Shown piece after piece: positions 34,708 through 47,149 of a stretch of DNA of 64,000 nucleotides (positions are counted from its first letter, which is position 1; the number at the start of each line of letters is the position of its first letter). The stretch covers positions 100,805,170 to 100,869,169 of the forward strand of contig CM065801.1 of the NCBI GenBank assembly GCA_033398695.1, in the 5' to 3' direction. Under the pieces are notes generated by a model that saw only the letters and a program-made list of their open reading frames with translations, made no database searches and had not been told where the DNA came from. Made by a program: the position numbers and the translations under genes. This DNA is from Orobanche coerulescens. Its lineage: Eukaryota > Streptophyta > Magnoliopsida > Lamiales > Orobanchaceae.

Positions 34708-37152
34708 AGTAACACCCCAAACTAGGCGGATACTACGGTCGTGAATCCCGATCGGGACCCACCGTGCAAATAAAAATGATGAATTAAATAATATAATTGT
34801 AGTACCGAACCACATTATATTACCAAGTACTCCGATGAGGAGTTTAAGTACAACACACCAGACAATATCAATACTAGTATATTTTATATGAAGATAAAAT
34901 ACACCACCGAATAATTAAACATCTCAAACGGAATTTGCAAATGAAAATACAAATGACGGAATAATCAAATGATCAAAATGATCGAACAAACGGAACGCAT
35001 CGGGGCCCCCTACTAGTATCATCGACTCGCCGCCAACATGCTCTTCCCGTGCCTTTGCCTTGCCGTGACTCGAAAACAAAATCCCCAACGGTCCGCCATA
35101 CGTAACAACAATCCTCAAGAGTTGAAATTACACAATCATGAATTAATCAAGTTATGAAATATTCTTAATTATGAATTACGTCAAGAGGAGTATCATAGTA
35201 CGCCCGTAATGTTCGTGCAAGTGTACAAGACGAATGACCGACACACCCGCCCTTGTACCTAATTAGTCTCACGGAGGTAAGCGTTACCGTGTGCACGGTC
35301 CGATGTATCGGTGAGCCCAATACATGACCATCGTGTGCCCGACTAAAAATTCCACATGCCCACACCCGCCATGCAATATGAACCCTAAGGTCACATGAAC
35401 GAGAATGACCATGATGAATATCAATGAATAATAATTAGACAAGGCCAAGATGACTCACCGATATGAAAGTAATAGTGACGTGATTGATAACCCAATGAAA
35501 TGATTTGGAACCGCTGCTCCTCGTGAATGAAATGATTATTCGACAATTACAAGTCTCAAAATGATTAATATTATGATGAATGAATTATGATTATGAGCAA
35601 TCAACAACAAAAGGAATGAGTATCCTTTTAACCGAGTAAGAATTAACTTACACAATACCGATGAAGAATGTCCGTCCACGAACAACGTCCTAAGTGAAAT
35701 ACCGGTCGCTCGAACAACCTTGAATAACAATAATTACCAACAATCGCTCAATACACGTATCAAACAACAAAACACGACTAACCCAAAGGTCGAAACAACG
35801 ATAATCAAACTCATAGGGTCATTCCAACGAATACATAACCAACCACACAACTTCGGAAATATCCAATTCCGAATATGTCGAAACCCACACCAAAATGAGT
35901 ATTTCGAACTAACAAAACACTTCAATGATATCAATAATCCATTAGAAATCCATAATTCATGATTACAACAACATCAATCGGAAAATCCCCAATTAACCGA
36001 AGTCAACCCCAAGGGTTCTTGAAATAATTCCGAAAATAACCATTAAATCCGTAGGAATATATTTATCCAAGGTAGATAATCCATAACTAACACATTCCAA
36101 TGATAATCCAAGCTTACACGAAGAAATCGGAAGGAAAACCCAAAAATCCGAAATTCTAGATCCAAGAAATTAATACCTTTTGATTCGATGTTTAGGAGAT
36201 GATGAAGTGATGATAATCCAACTCAAAGACTTGAAGATGATGATTGATGATTACACCTTGAAGAATACTCTCTAAATCGCCCAAATCGCCTAGAACCGAC
36301 GAGAGAAATGATAATAGGGTGATAAATGACGAACTCACTGATCGTCCATTATATAGCCAATCCGGGTTAGCGACGCTAGCCCTTGAGCGTAGCGTGCGCT
36401 AACGGGTAATTTGGGTAGTCCAAGACCACCGCTCGAACACGGTAGCGCGCCACGTACCTTTTTGTAGCGTGCGCCACGCCATAACATTAGCGTGCGTTAA
36501 TACTCATAGTTAGCGTGTGCTAACGAATAATTTGATGCCCGATCGGAATCCGTAAAGCGCCTGCTTCTTCCGATTCGACTCGATAAGGCGCTACAACCAT
36601 TATTTAGCGTGCGCTATAGTATCGATTGCGTATGCTAAAAACAACACATAGCGTGCGCTAAGAATTAATCAATGCACCAAAGAGCCACCGGACTCAACTC
36701 GACCGTCCTTAGCGCGCGCTACACCACATATTAGCGTGCGCTACTACAACTCACTAGCGCGCGCTACTTACCATTCGTAGCGTGCGCTACTTATAACTCA
36801 CCTGCAGTCTAGTACCTTCTGGACTGCAGCCAGGCTAACCTTAGCGTGCGCTAAGGCTGAGTGGTAGCGTGCGCTACCTATACCCAATTAGCATACGCTA
36901 AAAGGAGTACGTAGCGTGTGCTACCCCTCACGCACAGCTCGCAACGAAAATGACAATGATGATAAACACGGCACGAAACTCCAATCAGATTATTGATGAA
37001 TGACGATTGATACACGATACAATTACTCTGAATGATGAATACCATGACTGAATATGAGTGACAAATGATCAATAATGAATGAAATTACTGAGTATCAATT
37101 ACTGAATGATAAATACTGAATGATAATTACTGAATTACAACCGGGTATTACA
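34708..37152 (-). repeat. Gypsy-1 5' LTR
   Basis: 2445 bp, partner of 27102-29543. The - strand start TGTAATACCCGG (plus 37152) is intact; the end GTGTTACT (plus 34708) has lost its terminal CA. TSD GAAGT follows at 37153. Confidence 0.92.
36349..36925 (-). promoter_or_regulatory. Gypsy-1 U3 palindrome array and TATA, right LTR
   Basis: About seventeen copies of TAGCGTGCGCTA-like motifs (first at 36366, last at about 36911), directly upstream (- strand) of TATATAA at 36349-36355. Several copies are more complete here than in the left LTR. Confidence 0.65.
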
Positions 37153-39643
37153 GAAGTTTCCAGAGCACCTAAAGAAGCTAATGAGAAAGGGTTGAGTATT
37201 ATGTCCATTCATTCCGACAAAGGCATTGAATTCATAAATAGAGTCATAAAGTAATACTGTACGGATAATGGAATACAGCATGAATACTCAGTAGCCCGAA
37301 CTCCTCAACAAAATGGCGTTTCTGAGCAAAAGAGCAGGACGCTCAAAGGTAACAAGGACCATGTTAGCCGCAAGCAAATTGTTGCAGGGGTTCTAGGGAG
37401 AAGCAACAAATATAGCGTGCTACACACAAAACTGTTGTATCATCAACAAGCATCACAACAAAATAGCATATGACGTATGGAATAATAAAACCCCAATGGT
37501 TGCATACTTTCATATTTTTTAATGCAGGCGTTATGTTCTAAACAATATAAAGGATCAACTCAAAACCTTCGACAAAAAGTAGGATGAAGGTATATTCGTA
37601 GGATACTCCTCTATCAGCAATGCTTTCAGGATATTTCACAAGAGGAAGCTGACAATAGAGGAATATGTCCATGTAGTATTTGGTGAAACCCATTGTGACC
37701 CTACAGGAGTAGAAGAAATAACCCAGAACATCCAAACACTTACCGTTGATGATCCCCAAACTCCAATAGAACCTGTTGTGAACCTAGAAATCAATCCCTT
37801 AGCTGTAAGATCAGAAGTAGTCGAAGCTGATGCTGTACAAGCTGAAGCCGAGACTCCATCGCCACAAGATACATCATGGGATGCCGAGTTAGAACCTGAC
37901 AGTAGATGGATGAAAGATCACCCCCAGGAGTTGATTGTAGGCGATATAGACGCTGATGTAACCACTCGTAGGAAAATACAGAGTATACAAGGAACTGTAC
38001 TTCATGCACAAGAAGAAACAGATTCTGAAAAGTCTCAATTTCCTGTATGGAAATCTCAATCCGAACTTAGCAGACTAGCTATGTGCACTTTAGTTTTATT
38101 CTTAGCCCAGTCCGAACCTTTTTCGATCAATGAAGCTCTAAATAATTCCCACTGGATCACTTCTATGGAAGAAGATGTAAATAGTTTCGAAAGAAAAAAT
38201 ATATGGTATCTAGTACCCAGACCAGATCATCAAGCTGTAATTGGAACTAAATGGGTATTTAGAAACAAAGAGGATGAAAATGTACTTGTCATAAGAAACA
38301 AATCCCGACTAGTCGCTCAAGATTACAAACAGGAGAAGGCATAGACTATGATGAAACCTTTGCCCCTGTAGCCAGACTAGAAGACATTAGGATATTCCTC
38401 GTGTTTGCTGCTCACAAGAACTTTAGTCTATCAAATGGACGTTAAGAGTGCAATCCTAAACGGAGATATCACCGAAGAAGTCTATGTTGAACAGCCACCA
38501 GGGTTTGTCAACACTAAAGGCAGAGACCTAGTATATAGGCTAAGGAAATCACTGTATGGACTTAAGCAAGCGCCTAGATCCTGGTATGCAACTTTGTCCC
38601 TGTACCTAATCAACAATGGATTTGAGAAAGGTGCCGTAGACAAGACCCTGTTTAAGATGCAGAAAGGTGATGATCTTGTAATGGTACAAATATATGTCGA
38701 CAATATTATATTTGGTTCAACTAACCTCGATCTATGTCAAAAGTTCTCTCATCTCATGCAAAGTTAATTTGAAATGAGTATGATGGGAGAACTTAGCTAT
38801 TTTCTAGGATTGCAGGTTAAGCAATTGCTTACAAGCATATTCATCAACCAGGAAAAGTACAACAAGGAGCTGCTCAACAAATTCGGGATGAACAACTCCA
38901 AATCCTCATATACTCCCATGAACACTTCCACGCAAATTAATGCTGACGAAGCTGGAAAGCTGGTTGATCAATCACTCTACAGGAAGCTTATAGGCTCACT
39001 CCTGTACCTAACAGCTAGCAGGCCCGATATCCAGTTTATTGTAGGAGTGTGTGCTCGGTATCTGGTAGCACCTAAGGAGTCGCACTTCGCCAAAGCCATA
39101 CGAATCCTTAAGTACGTGAAAGGAACAATTGATATAGGATTATGGTATCCTAAGGAAGGAGGATTCGATGCGGTAGGCTACAACGACTCGGATCTCGGAG
39201 GCTGTAAGTTGGATAAGAAGAGTACAAGCGGCACTTGTCACTTCCTTGGACCTGGACTTGTCTCGTGGTTCAGTAAGAAGCAACTGGTTAACTCACTTTC
39301 TACATCTGAATCGGAATATTATGCCCTTTGAAGTTGCTGTATTCAGATTCTCTCGATGCAACAGCAGTTACAAGATTATGAAATCAGCGCGAGAGAGACT
39401 CCAATCATGTGCGATAGCACGAGTGCAATTGCAATAACGCACGACCCAATATTGCACTCGCAAACTAAGCATATTGATATGAAGCATCATTTCATCAGGA
39501 ATCATGTTGAGAATAAATATGTTCGGATCAAGAAGATTCATACAGACATACAGTTAGCCGACATCTTTACAAGACCTCTCAGCACAACCAGGTACTGCAT
39601 GCTTCGCCAGGAATTGGTAATGTTACAGCCAGACTCCTTGTAA
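37153..39643 (+). pseudogene. Copia-2 integrase C-part, reverse transcriptase and RNase H
   Basis: Directly after the gypsy-1 TSD the integrase core resumes with IHSDKGIEF (second Asp) and ARTPQQNGV (Glu region, about 37298-37327). The linker and RT follow at 37778-38344 ([32 protein letters not shown]) and 38405-38767 ([32 protein letters not shown]). The catalytic box is YVDN (38693-38704) instead of YVDD, so RT is dead even without the frameshifts. RNase H (38774-39643) shows [29 protein letters not shown] and an in-frame TGA at about 39329. It is homologous throughout to copia-3 60983-63963. Confidence 0.88.
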
Positions 39644-40383
39644 GTTTTTACTTTTTACTCATCAATTGAGGGGGAATACTGTAAGACCCAAGAATACAGT
39701 ATCCACTTTAATTAAATGTACACTCAAAACAAGTCAGATCTTACTGTAGGAGGAAGAAGGCATAAAACCTTCCTACAAGTGACGTGTGCATTAATTATAG
39801 GGGAATACAATACGCCCCATGAATACAGTATTAATCCAATATTGTTGCAAGAATTGAACCCTGTATGTACCTTTTAATGGGGAACGCTGTATTTTCGCGG
39901 CTACAACACATACGCTGTAGGATATCAATTAATATTATAATTGTATCTCACTCATACAATTATACACAGCAAACTGCGCTCTGTCTGAATTTAAAACATT
40001 TTACCTTTAATAGTTTTAAAGACATATGGACTTCACTGCCTCAAATACCACAATTTCAAAATTCAAACCGCCGTTTCGTGCAATATTGGAAGACGAACTG
40101 TGTCAGAAATTGGACCGCCTATTATTTCAAAACTGATGGATTAGACGTACAAGTTACATCTGAATCCATCATGTACGTTCTTTCTAAATACGGTTCCCAT
40201 CCCTTAAATCTGACCGTTCACTGTTAACCTAGTCTTCCTTGCACCCTATAAAAGGACAGTACATTGCTCTCACAGACTCTTTACGCTTTCTGCAATATTA
40301 AAAGAGTCTACATCAATCTGTCTTCATATTCTCTACATTCCTTTGCTTAATTTCATGTTTCCTCACACCTTTTTCTAGAAACT
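39644..40383 (+). other. Copia-2 spacer between pol and ORF3, with PPT-like modules
   Basis: Three polypurine-tract-like modules: ATTGAGGGGGAAT (39665-39677), ATTATAGGGGAAT (39793-39805) and TTTTAATGGGGAAC (39872-39885). The first two are followed by a variant of CCCA-GAATACAGTAT. The same series, with nearly the same spacing, precedes ORF3 in copia-3. It then runs AT-rich to the TATA box at 40247. Confidence 0.7.
40247..40255 (+). promoter_or_regulatory. TATA box upstream of copia-2 ORF3
   Basis: TATAAAAGG within CCCTATAAAAGGACAGTA, about 140 bp before the ORF3 start and followed by ACTCTTTACGCTTTCTGCAA, which is also found at the same place in copia-3. Conservation between the two copies supports a real promoter. 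Confidence 0.65.
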
Positions 40384-42367
40384 ATCTACCTCACAGACCT
40401 CTTCAATCTCTCTGGAGAATAAGGAAACCATCATTGACGGTCGTATATTTGCCAAATCTGTTTAATGGAAATGATTGCCTTTGAAAGTAAAGACGAAATT
40501 GGAATGGACCTGGTTGTCGCTAGACTGAAGCAACAAGGTCTGTATCGTCTGGGAAGTCATGACGCTGACAACTACGACGAACAGATAGTGGAGGAATTCT
40601 ATCTTGATGCTACGTTCAAATATTCCTTGCAGAGGAAAGGATCTGAAATCACTGACATAACTGGGACTGTGCAAGGGATTGAGATACCTGTGAACAAGGA
40701 TCTACTGGAGAAGATCTACAATTTACCGTCTGACGGTCTAAAGATGGAAGAACTGGAGACTTCTGGGTCTGAAAGCCTGCTGTCCGACTACTGGAAGCTG
40801 TTTACTGGCACTTCCATGGCCACCAACGTTCATCCTTCTTGCCACAAGAATAACTTCACACTTACATACATCTACCTTCATGATTGTTGCTGCCGAGTAG
40901 TCGAAAACAGAACTGGTGCTTTCAAAATGTGCACCGACTTTAGGTACAGAATAATGGTCGCCATCATGTCTGGTGAGAAAGTTAATTGGTGCCAAAATTT
41001 TTGAAACGCATTCAGGAAGAGGCATCTAAGCTGGATTCTACCAAGAAATCATTTGACCTAATCCGGAACCACATCCTCACTCGTTGTGGAGTAAAGCAGT
41101 CCGCAGAAGCCAAAAAATTGGAACCGGGAAGTTTATCGGTGGAATCAGACTTACTGTATACAACAAAACACCCATTCTTGCTGACAGGCCTAACCCCTAC
41201 ACCATGCCAAGAAGTATCCCAGACAGCAGTTCCCCTAAAGCTGTCGAGAAGAAAAGAAAGAAGACCAAGAAATCTTTTAAGGATGATCCTACGGTGACTA
41301 TAATGGTCACTATAGAAGTCCCATCGACCACTCCAATCGATGAATCTATCTCATAGGGCCCAACCCCTATGGAATAAATAGTTGTTGCTCGTATAACAGA
41401 TCCCGAGCCAGTGGCGGCTATGATGGAGGATCAACTGTTTGCCAAGTTGGAAGGATCTGGCGAATCGGCTGCCCCCTCAGAGCTGAAAGCCGCAACTCCA
41501 AACAGGGCACCCACCCCTTTATGGAATCCCACTACCTACAGGGTACCCACCGATGTCAGGATCCCTCTCCCTAATAGGCTCTCACACCTGCTGAGGATCC
41601 CAACCGGACAATAGAGCCATATGTTGTTCGGAGTCCCTCCCCGACGGATATTATCAACAACACTGTCCGTCAAGTCCAAATAGAGGAAGCCTTTGAGCGC
41701 TTCAAAGTTTGTAAATCCTACAGGATTGCCCCTTACGACACCCTATACAACTGGGAGGACAGGAAGAAAGAGGAGTTATTTGCTATGGAGGTCACGAACA
41801 CTCAGAACATTGAGGTCTTGATCAGTAGGGAAGATCACTTTTGCCTTGAGCTTACCACAAACTATTTCATGGCAAAAGAGAAGGCCCGAATCAAAGGGAA
41901 GTCAGTCCAGTGACAAGGCTCCATCACCAAGTCACCACTCCGACCCGAACTCCGATGATGACGACGAGGCCTTATAGACGGGTCTTTAGATTAGCCGAGA
42001 AGAGGCTCGGGAAGGAGAATTTGCTAACATCCAAGCCCAACAGGTCCAGGGGACATCCAATGAACAACATCAGTCCCCGCCCCCGCAATAGGAAGAAGTA
42101 GCCCCTGAAGACAAGAAACAGGAGGAATTATCCCTCCTGCCATCAATGAAGAACCCGCTACTTCTCCCCTACAGGAAGCTCATCCTGTACAATATGTGTC
42201 TGTTCAGCCAACAGAGGATAAAGAGGATGCCACCCGTGTCATCCGCCAAGAGGAAACAGTCCCTCTTCCAGAACAGGCGAAAGTTGAGAGTCGACAGGAG
42301 GAATCAGTCCCTCCTGTAGTTCTGACTACTGAAAACCAATGGAGAAAGGAGGAATCAGTCCCTTCTA
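40384..42367 (+). pseudogene. Copia-2 ORF3 (plant transposon-protein-like domain), truncated by CACTA-2
   Basis: A decayed copy of the extra ORF found after pol in this family. The start codon position (about 40384) no longer has ATG. A readable block at 40465-41004 has ARLKQQGLYRLGSHD, EFYLDATFKYSLQRKG, VQGIEIPVNKDLLEKIYNLP and YIYLHDCCCRVVENRTGAFK; it continues in another frame with FLKRIQEEASKL and LIRNHILTRCGV. This resembles the putative plant transposon protein domain that also occurs in Athila-like elements. Downstream is proline/glutamate-rich disordered coding in several frames to the CACTA-2 insertion at 42368. The role is unknown; homologous to copia-3 ORF3. Confidence 0.75.
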
Positions 42368-42945
42368 GACTATAAGAAAAAAGGGCTTCAGTGACAGTGA
42401 TTTACGTTGCTATTTTGTTGGAGATGACTATCACGAACAAACTTTGTCATTGCAAATTTGTTTGTGAAAGTGGCGTGGCTAAACAACTGCGACAAAAAAA
42501 AATTGTTGGTAAATTTAGCGACAACCCTTTTTTATTAGTGAAATATTAGTATTATGTTGGTAATGATGAAAACAATCAACGGAGTACTTTCACTTTCTAC
42601 AACAACATTATATGTCGGTAATTTGACACAACTTTACCAACAAATATAGCAACCACTTTTATGTTGGAAAGTCAAGTACGAATAGTTACAATTTTACCAA
42701 CAAAAATTAACAACTATTTTTCCATTGAAAAGTCAACTACGATAAACATTGTCTGTATCTTGTTACAAATTTATAGTGATATGACACCAAACTTAGCAAC
42801 AAGATAAAGTGTTGGAATGTTAGCTTCGCACACTGGCGTCGCTAATCCGTTATAGATCTAAACAAATTTTTCAACAAATAATGGTGTCGCTATTTTGTTA
42901 AAGACCAACTAGAAGCTAACAACAAAATTTAACATTGTAACATTT
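42368..42945. repeat. Left terminal and subterminal region of CACTA-2
   Basis: Terminus at 42368, possible TSD CTA at 42365-42367, then repeated motifs of the type GTTGCTATTTTGTTGG, GTCGGTAATTTGAC, ACCAACAAATATAGCAAC and GTGTCGCTATTTTGTTA in both orientations. Similar motifs resume after gypsy-2 at 55015-55045. Confidence 0.65.
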
Positions 42946-43928
42946 TGTTGTTACCCAAAATATTATTCGAAGATAGTATTGCTGGAAAGATCGAGTAACA
43001 AACAAATACGAGAACACTTCTGTGAGAAAATAGATAACACAAGATTTTCCGGGGTTGTTAATCCCGGGCTTGAATGCTCTCGCGATATGTAATTAATAAA
43101 TATACTGTCGAGTACAAATATTAATGTTAGAATCTATTACAATGAGTGTAAAGACTTCTAGTTATCTAAGCTGTAGAGCGTGTAGATTGCCGGAAGAACC
43201 AGATATGTAGATATGTGAGTTCTTGCTTGGGATGTATGATAAGTGTATATGAATATCAATATGAATGTATAAGTGATTGTCAGATGAGTCTTTGATTCTC
43301 TCTCTGTGTATAATTTGCACTGTATTCACGGTAAAATTGCATGATCCCTGGACACTTGTTGTGAGCCTCCTATTTATAGGTGACAAAGCTGTTGGGACCT
43401 CTCTGGCGATCGCGGGCTACCGCCATTTTCTATATTATAATAATATGGCCGATCGTCCCGTCACGTGAGGTTATTCCCTTTAAGTCTGGGGCTGCTGTTG
43501 GCGACCAGCTGTGCGGGCCAATGGGAAGCCTGCACGCGCCCGACCGTCGTCCGGGGAGGACCCACTTTGTACCTTTCGGCGGCCCTGTCGGTAGGTGAGG
43601 TAGGTGACAGGCTGGGGTCAAATGTCTTATCTGTCGGTGCCCTTCGTGGATCTGCACGTGAACCACCGTTTGAGATTCGGTCTTCGACGACTTTGACGGA
43701 TGCCGGATCCATACGTGGCACGAGACGATCGTCTCTGGTTCGGACATCAAAGACGAACGCCAGATATCAAAAGGCGATCGCTGGGTACCAGAAGTCGATC
43801 GCCGTGTACCAAAAGACGATCGCCGTATATGCCGATCGCTGGGCGTTTGCCCAGAGTATGTCTTCTATGGTTGGCTCTCTGATCGTTTAGGCCGATCGCC
43901 ATTGAGGCGTATTAATCGCCGCACAACA
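42946..43928 (-). repeat. Gypsy-2 3' LTR (983 bp)
   Basis: On the - strand it starts TGTTGTGCGGCG (43928) and ends GGGTAACAACA (42946). TATA box CTATAAATA on the - strand at 43371-43379. U3 (43750-43912) is rich in CGATCG palindromes. It has one fewer copy of a 21-bp repeat than the right LTR, which accounts for the length difference. Confidence 0.92.
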
Positions 43929-43929
43929 A

Positions 43930-43945
43930 TTGCCCCCCAGCTTGC
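43930..43945 (-). promoter_or_regulatory. Gypsy-2 polypurine tract
   Basis: On the - strand GCAAGCTGGGGGGCAA, ending one base before the 3' LTR. Confidence 0.8.
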
Positions 43946-44269
43946 TTCGATGTTTGAAAACACGGGATGAGGTGGCACTATTGGCGATCGCCAATGTTTA
44001 GATGATCAGGCGATCTGATTTCAAATTTGGACGATCTTCTTTTGCGCTGGGAGCATCGGGAAATGAAAGCGGGCTCTCGAAACATTGCAAAGACACGCGC
44101 CGTGCTACCATTGGGGGAGTCCGACGGTCTGTCAGACTTGTCGCCTGGCATGACCTCTAAAAGACGCGTACGCGGGATTCGAGGGCTGCATTTAATGTGT
44201 CCCCCCACTGACGGTTGCACTCCAGCCCTCAGACTTTCGCCTATTTGCATAGAGACCCCCGCTTCCATC

Positions 44270-44279
44270 TATAAAAGGG
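44270..44279 (+). promoter_or_regulatory. TATA box of the antisense gene in gypsy-2
   Basis: TATAAAAGGG, 155 bp upstream of the ATG at 44425 and just inside the 3' LTR border. Its strand is opposite to gag-pol. Confidence 0.7.
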
Positions 44280-44424
44280 GCTAGGGCTACTCCATTTTTA
44301 CTCTTCACGCATCCTTGCCTTCTTGCTGAAACTCTGCTGAAATTTCTGAAGCTTGTTGTGCCGATCGTCTTTCTAGGTTTTAGGTAAGAAAACCCATCTT
44401 CTTTCTCCCTTTATTTTTTATAAT

Positions 44425-47149
44425 ATGTCTGGAGGATCTGAGGCCTTCGAGACCGGAAGCACTTCCGCCGCCGCGGTTTCGCCTGACCGGGAGGAGATTC
44501 CCGTGGGACTTGATATGGAAATGGCCGTTGAGGCCATTCGTGCGGGGATTGCACCTGCAGAACTCGAAGAGCTCTTCAACGAGGCCGAAGTGGTGAAAAC
44601 GGTGGCGACGACGGAGCAGGGGGCCTCGCCGGTGGACGAAGATGAACTGGTGCGGATGACTTGGGAAAGGGAAAGTGTATTCGGCCCCGCCTATATGGCT
44701 TTCGCCAAGATTATGGAAGGGATCGCCGGACCCTGCCCGGAATTTGACTTTGAAGCTTACTCAGCCGCTCATCCTTACGAACATGTGAAGCGGACGGTGT
44801 TTCGGGCCGCCGACCCGTCTTAGTGGACCCTTGGTAAGATCCGGAGTTCGGCGACCCGGAAAGACTTGGGCTGCTGGAGGGCAAAATATCATATTCCCTC
44901 TGACGTTTCTTTGCACGTGCCCTCGGAAAATGAACGTGCCGATCAACCGCCCGAGGGTCTGGTCGCCGTTAGTGAGATGATTATGGAGGCCGGTCTGCGA
45001 TTCCCATTGCCGTTCGCCGTCTCCTATTTATTGGTCGCCTGGAATTTGGCGCCGCTCCAACTGACGCCGAACGCCTGGCTACAGGTCATCTGCACTTTGA
45101 CACTCTTCGGTGGTCATCGGTTGTTTCGGCTTCTTTCAGCGATGGAGATGAACTATCTCTTCAAGCTGGCTGCGCAGAAAGGGTCGATCGGCGGCAATCA
45201 CATTCAGGGTCGAATGGGAAGAGTGGTCCTTGGTGTGCCGAACAAGACCCGGGGTGACCTGGCAAAATGGTGCTGGGTCGGCGGAGCGTGGCGATCGGCA
45301 TCGAGTGATAGACCGGAGGAGGAGTTGGAGATTCCCACCAATTTTCAGGAGAGGAATCCGAGTAAGGGTTTTAACTCTCCCTTTGATCGGACTTGTCTTG
45401 GACTGATCTAATTTCGTTTCCTTTTTGCAGGACCTCTTGTTCCAGCAATCGGCAATCTCCCTTTTGACTTCTTGATCGTTTGGGAGCGGATTCGTGCCTT
45501 GCCGGATTCCTTCATAGAAGTTCGCTCACTCGGTCGCGAAGTTCACTGGTTGGGGGCTCGATTATTTCGTTTCCCACGTCATCTGAGAGTTCTAGGTATA
45601 AATTTAATTTCTTCTTCCTTGCTTTGATGATCGTCTCTAGGAGGTCGTAACGTCTAGGTAGTTGTCTAACTTGTTTGTACTTCTTCTTTGACAGAGGTTC
45701 ACTTTCCCCTTTTTGCCGAGCCACCTCCAGAGATCGCCATGTCTAACCCAGGACTTATCGGTCGTCTTCACCAGGGTAAGAAGACTGGTCGTGTTCCTGC
45801 GACGACTTCTCGCCCTGTTCCGGTGGTGAGGCCCGCTGTGGTGCCGATCGCCGAGCCGAAAATCAAGAAGAGGGACAACTCCAGCGCCACAAGAGGCAGA
45901 GGCCGGAGGAGTCCCTGCCGACCACTGAGGCGGACGCGTATATTCTGGAGCCTCCGGTTGCCGCGGCTCCTATCTCCGCCGTTCCGATGATGGAGGGATC
46001 AGGATCTAGGCCTTCGGCGTCCGGCTCCAAGTCATCGGGCGGCTTCTCGAAAAAGGTGGCGATCGCCGAGGCTGAAACTCCTCGGGGCAAACCTTACTTT
46101 GGCCGCGATCCCGAGCTGGTCAACAGTTAAGGTTGGATTGAACTTTCCGAGTTAGGCATTTTGAAAAAGGTATAGGCTAACTCCTTGGTCTCTTTTGTTT
46201 GTGCTGCAGGGTCCGTCTTGCTGACCCGGACGTCGCTCCTATGGTGCTGGATTTCTTGTCGAGTAAGACTCCGCAAAAGTCCCTCGACGTCTCTACTTAC
46301 GTTCAGAAGGCCATCACCTCACTGCCCAAGGCTTGGACGACCGATCTCGATGCGATCGCTCATCGGCGATCTGAAGATACCATGCAGGCGACCATTGCCC
46401 TGGCTCTCCAGACGGCGACGATGGTCATCCAAGCTGCCAGGGATTTTGAGGGGCGACCCTCTACTGCTCGCCTCCATAGAGACCTCGAGGCTGCCCAGAA
46501 CACAAACATTGAATACGCCAACCAGATCCAGTCTATGGAGAAGGAGTACGTAGAGACGGACAAACGAGCTAAACAGGATGTTGACCGACTAAAGCAAGAG
46601 CTGAGCCGCTCCAAGGAAGCGGCCGATCGGTTCCGTGACCAGAAGAAAGAAGCTCGCCGGAAGCATGCCGCTTCGCAGGAGGAGGCGGTCGGACTGAAGG
46701 CGATGGTGGATCGGCTCAACCGTGAGCTGGAGGCGGCGAAAGGAGAGCTGGAGAAAGCCAAAGGGGAAACTGCCGCTAAGGTGGTCGAACTGGCAGAAGC
46801 TGAGAAGGCGACCGCTGAGATGAGAGGGCAGCTAAAGGCGATCGAGACCGATCCCTACCTCAATGTTGCACTCGTTGGCGAGTTCGATTATTACGTGGCC
46901 TATGCCGATGCTGCCCGAGCCGCAAAAAAGGTAGGGATCGAAATCGGTCCTTTGATGGAGAGCTTCAAAGTCTATGCACTCGAGCACCCTCTGCACCCGG
47001 AGTTCTCCCTGCCGATCCTTGACCTCGCCGACTTGGGGATCGACTTGAGTTGGTATCCTTTCCTGGACAAACTCATTTACCCTGGGGCCGATGGGGGAGC
47101 TCGTGCCGATCCGCCACCTGAGGGTGAAGACCAGCCGGCGGGGCCCTGA
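44425..47149 (+). CDS. Antisense spliced gene in Tat element, gypsy-type transposon-protein domain and coiled coil (with stops)
   Basis: A four-exon gene opposite to gag-pol: exons 44425-45361, 45431-45595, 45695-46169 and 46210-47149. Introns are 45362-45430 (GTAAGG...TTGCAG), 45596-45694 (GTATAA...GACAG) and 46170-46209 (GTATAG...CTGCAG). The first two splice in phase. Exon 1 holds GLRFPLPFAVSYLLVAWNLA and LQLTPNAW, the hallmark of the putative gypsy-type transposon domain (PF04195-like). Exon 4 is a long coiled coil (about 46480-46840: DRLKQELSRSKEAADRFRDQ) with a conserved-looking C-terminus. TATA (44270) and AATAAA (47240) frame it. It contains TAG at 44821, TAA at 46128 and a 1-nt shift near 45880, so this copy is a recent pseudogene. 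The role is unknown; related antisense genes are known in Tat relatives such as Grande. Confidence 0.8.

Larger units (their letters stand above)
27102..37152 (-). mobile_element. Gypsy-1: Tekay/Del-like chromovirus with 2.44-kb LTRs
   Basis: A complete but decayed - strand Ty3/gypsy element: 5' LTR 34708-37152, PBS 34692-34703, gag, protease, RT, RNase H, integrase with a chromodomain-like end, PPT 29546-29559, 3' LTR 27102-29543. GAAGT is duplicated at 27097-27101 and 37153-37157. The order PR-RT-RH-IN and the C-terminal IPLVKIRWSRHGVEEATWET match Tekay/Del chromoviruses. It sits in the copia-2 integrase, 57 bp to the right of CACTA-1. The LTRs differ at several percent by eye, so it is older than the giant-LTR element. 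Confidence 0.92.

Noticed and set aside
42386..42410. CAGTGACAGTG as the transposon terminus
   Set aside because: The better match to known CACTA termini begins 21 bp earlier at 42368 (ACTATAAGAAAAAAGGGC).
43430..43890. ORFs on both strands in the gypsy-2 LTR (also 54501-55016)
   Set aside because: They lie within LTR U3/R, match only the other LTR copy, and include the 21-bp repeats.
46360..46761. Serine/alanine-rich - strand ORF opposite the antisense gene exon 4
   Set aside because: Shadow of the coiled-coil exon; the opposite frame of lysine/glutamate/alanine codons commonly stays open.
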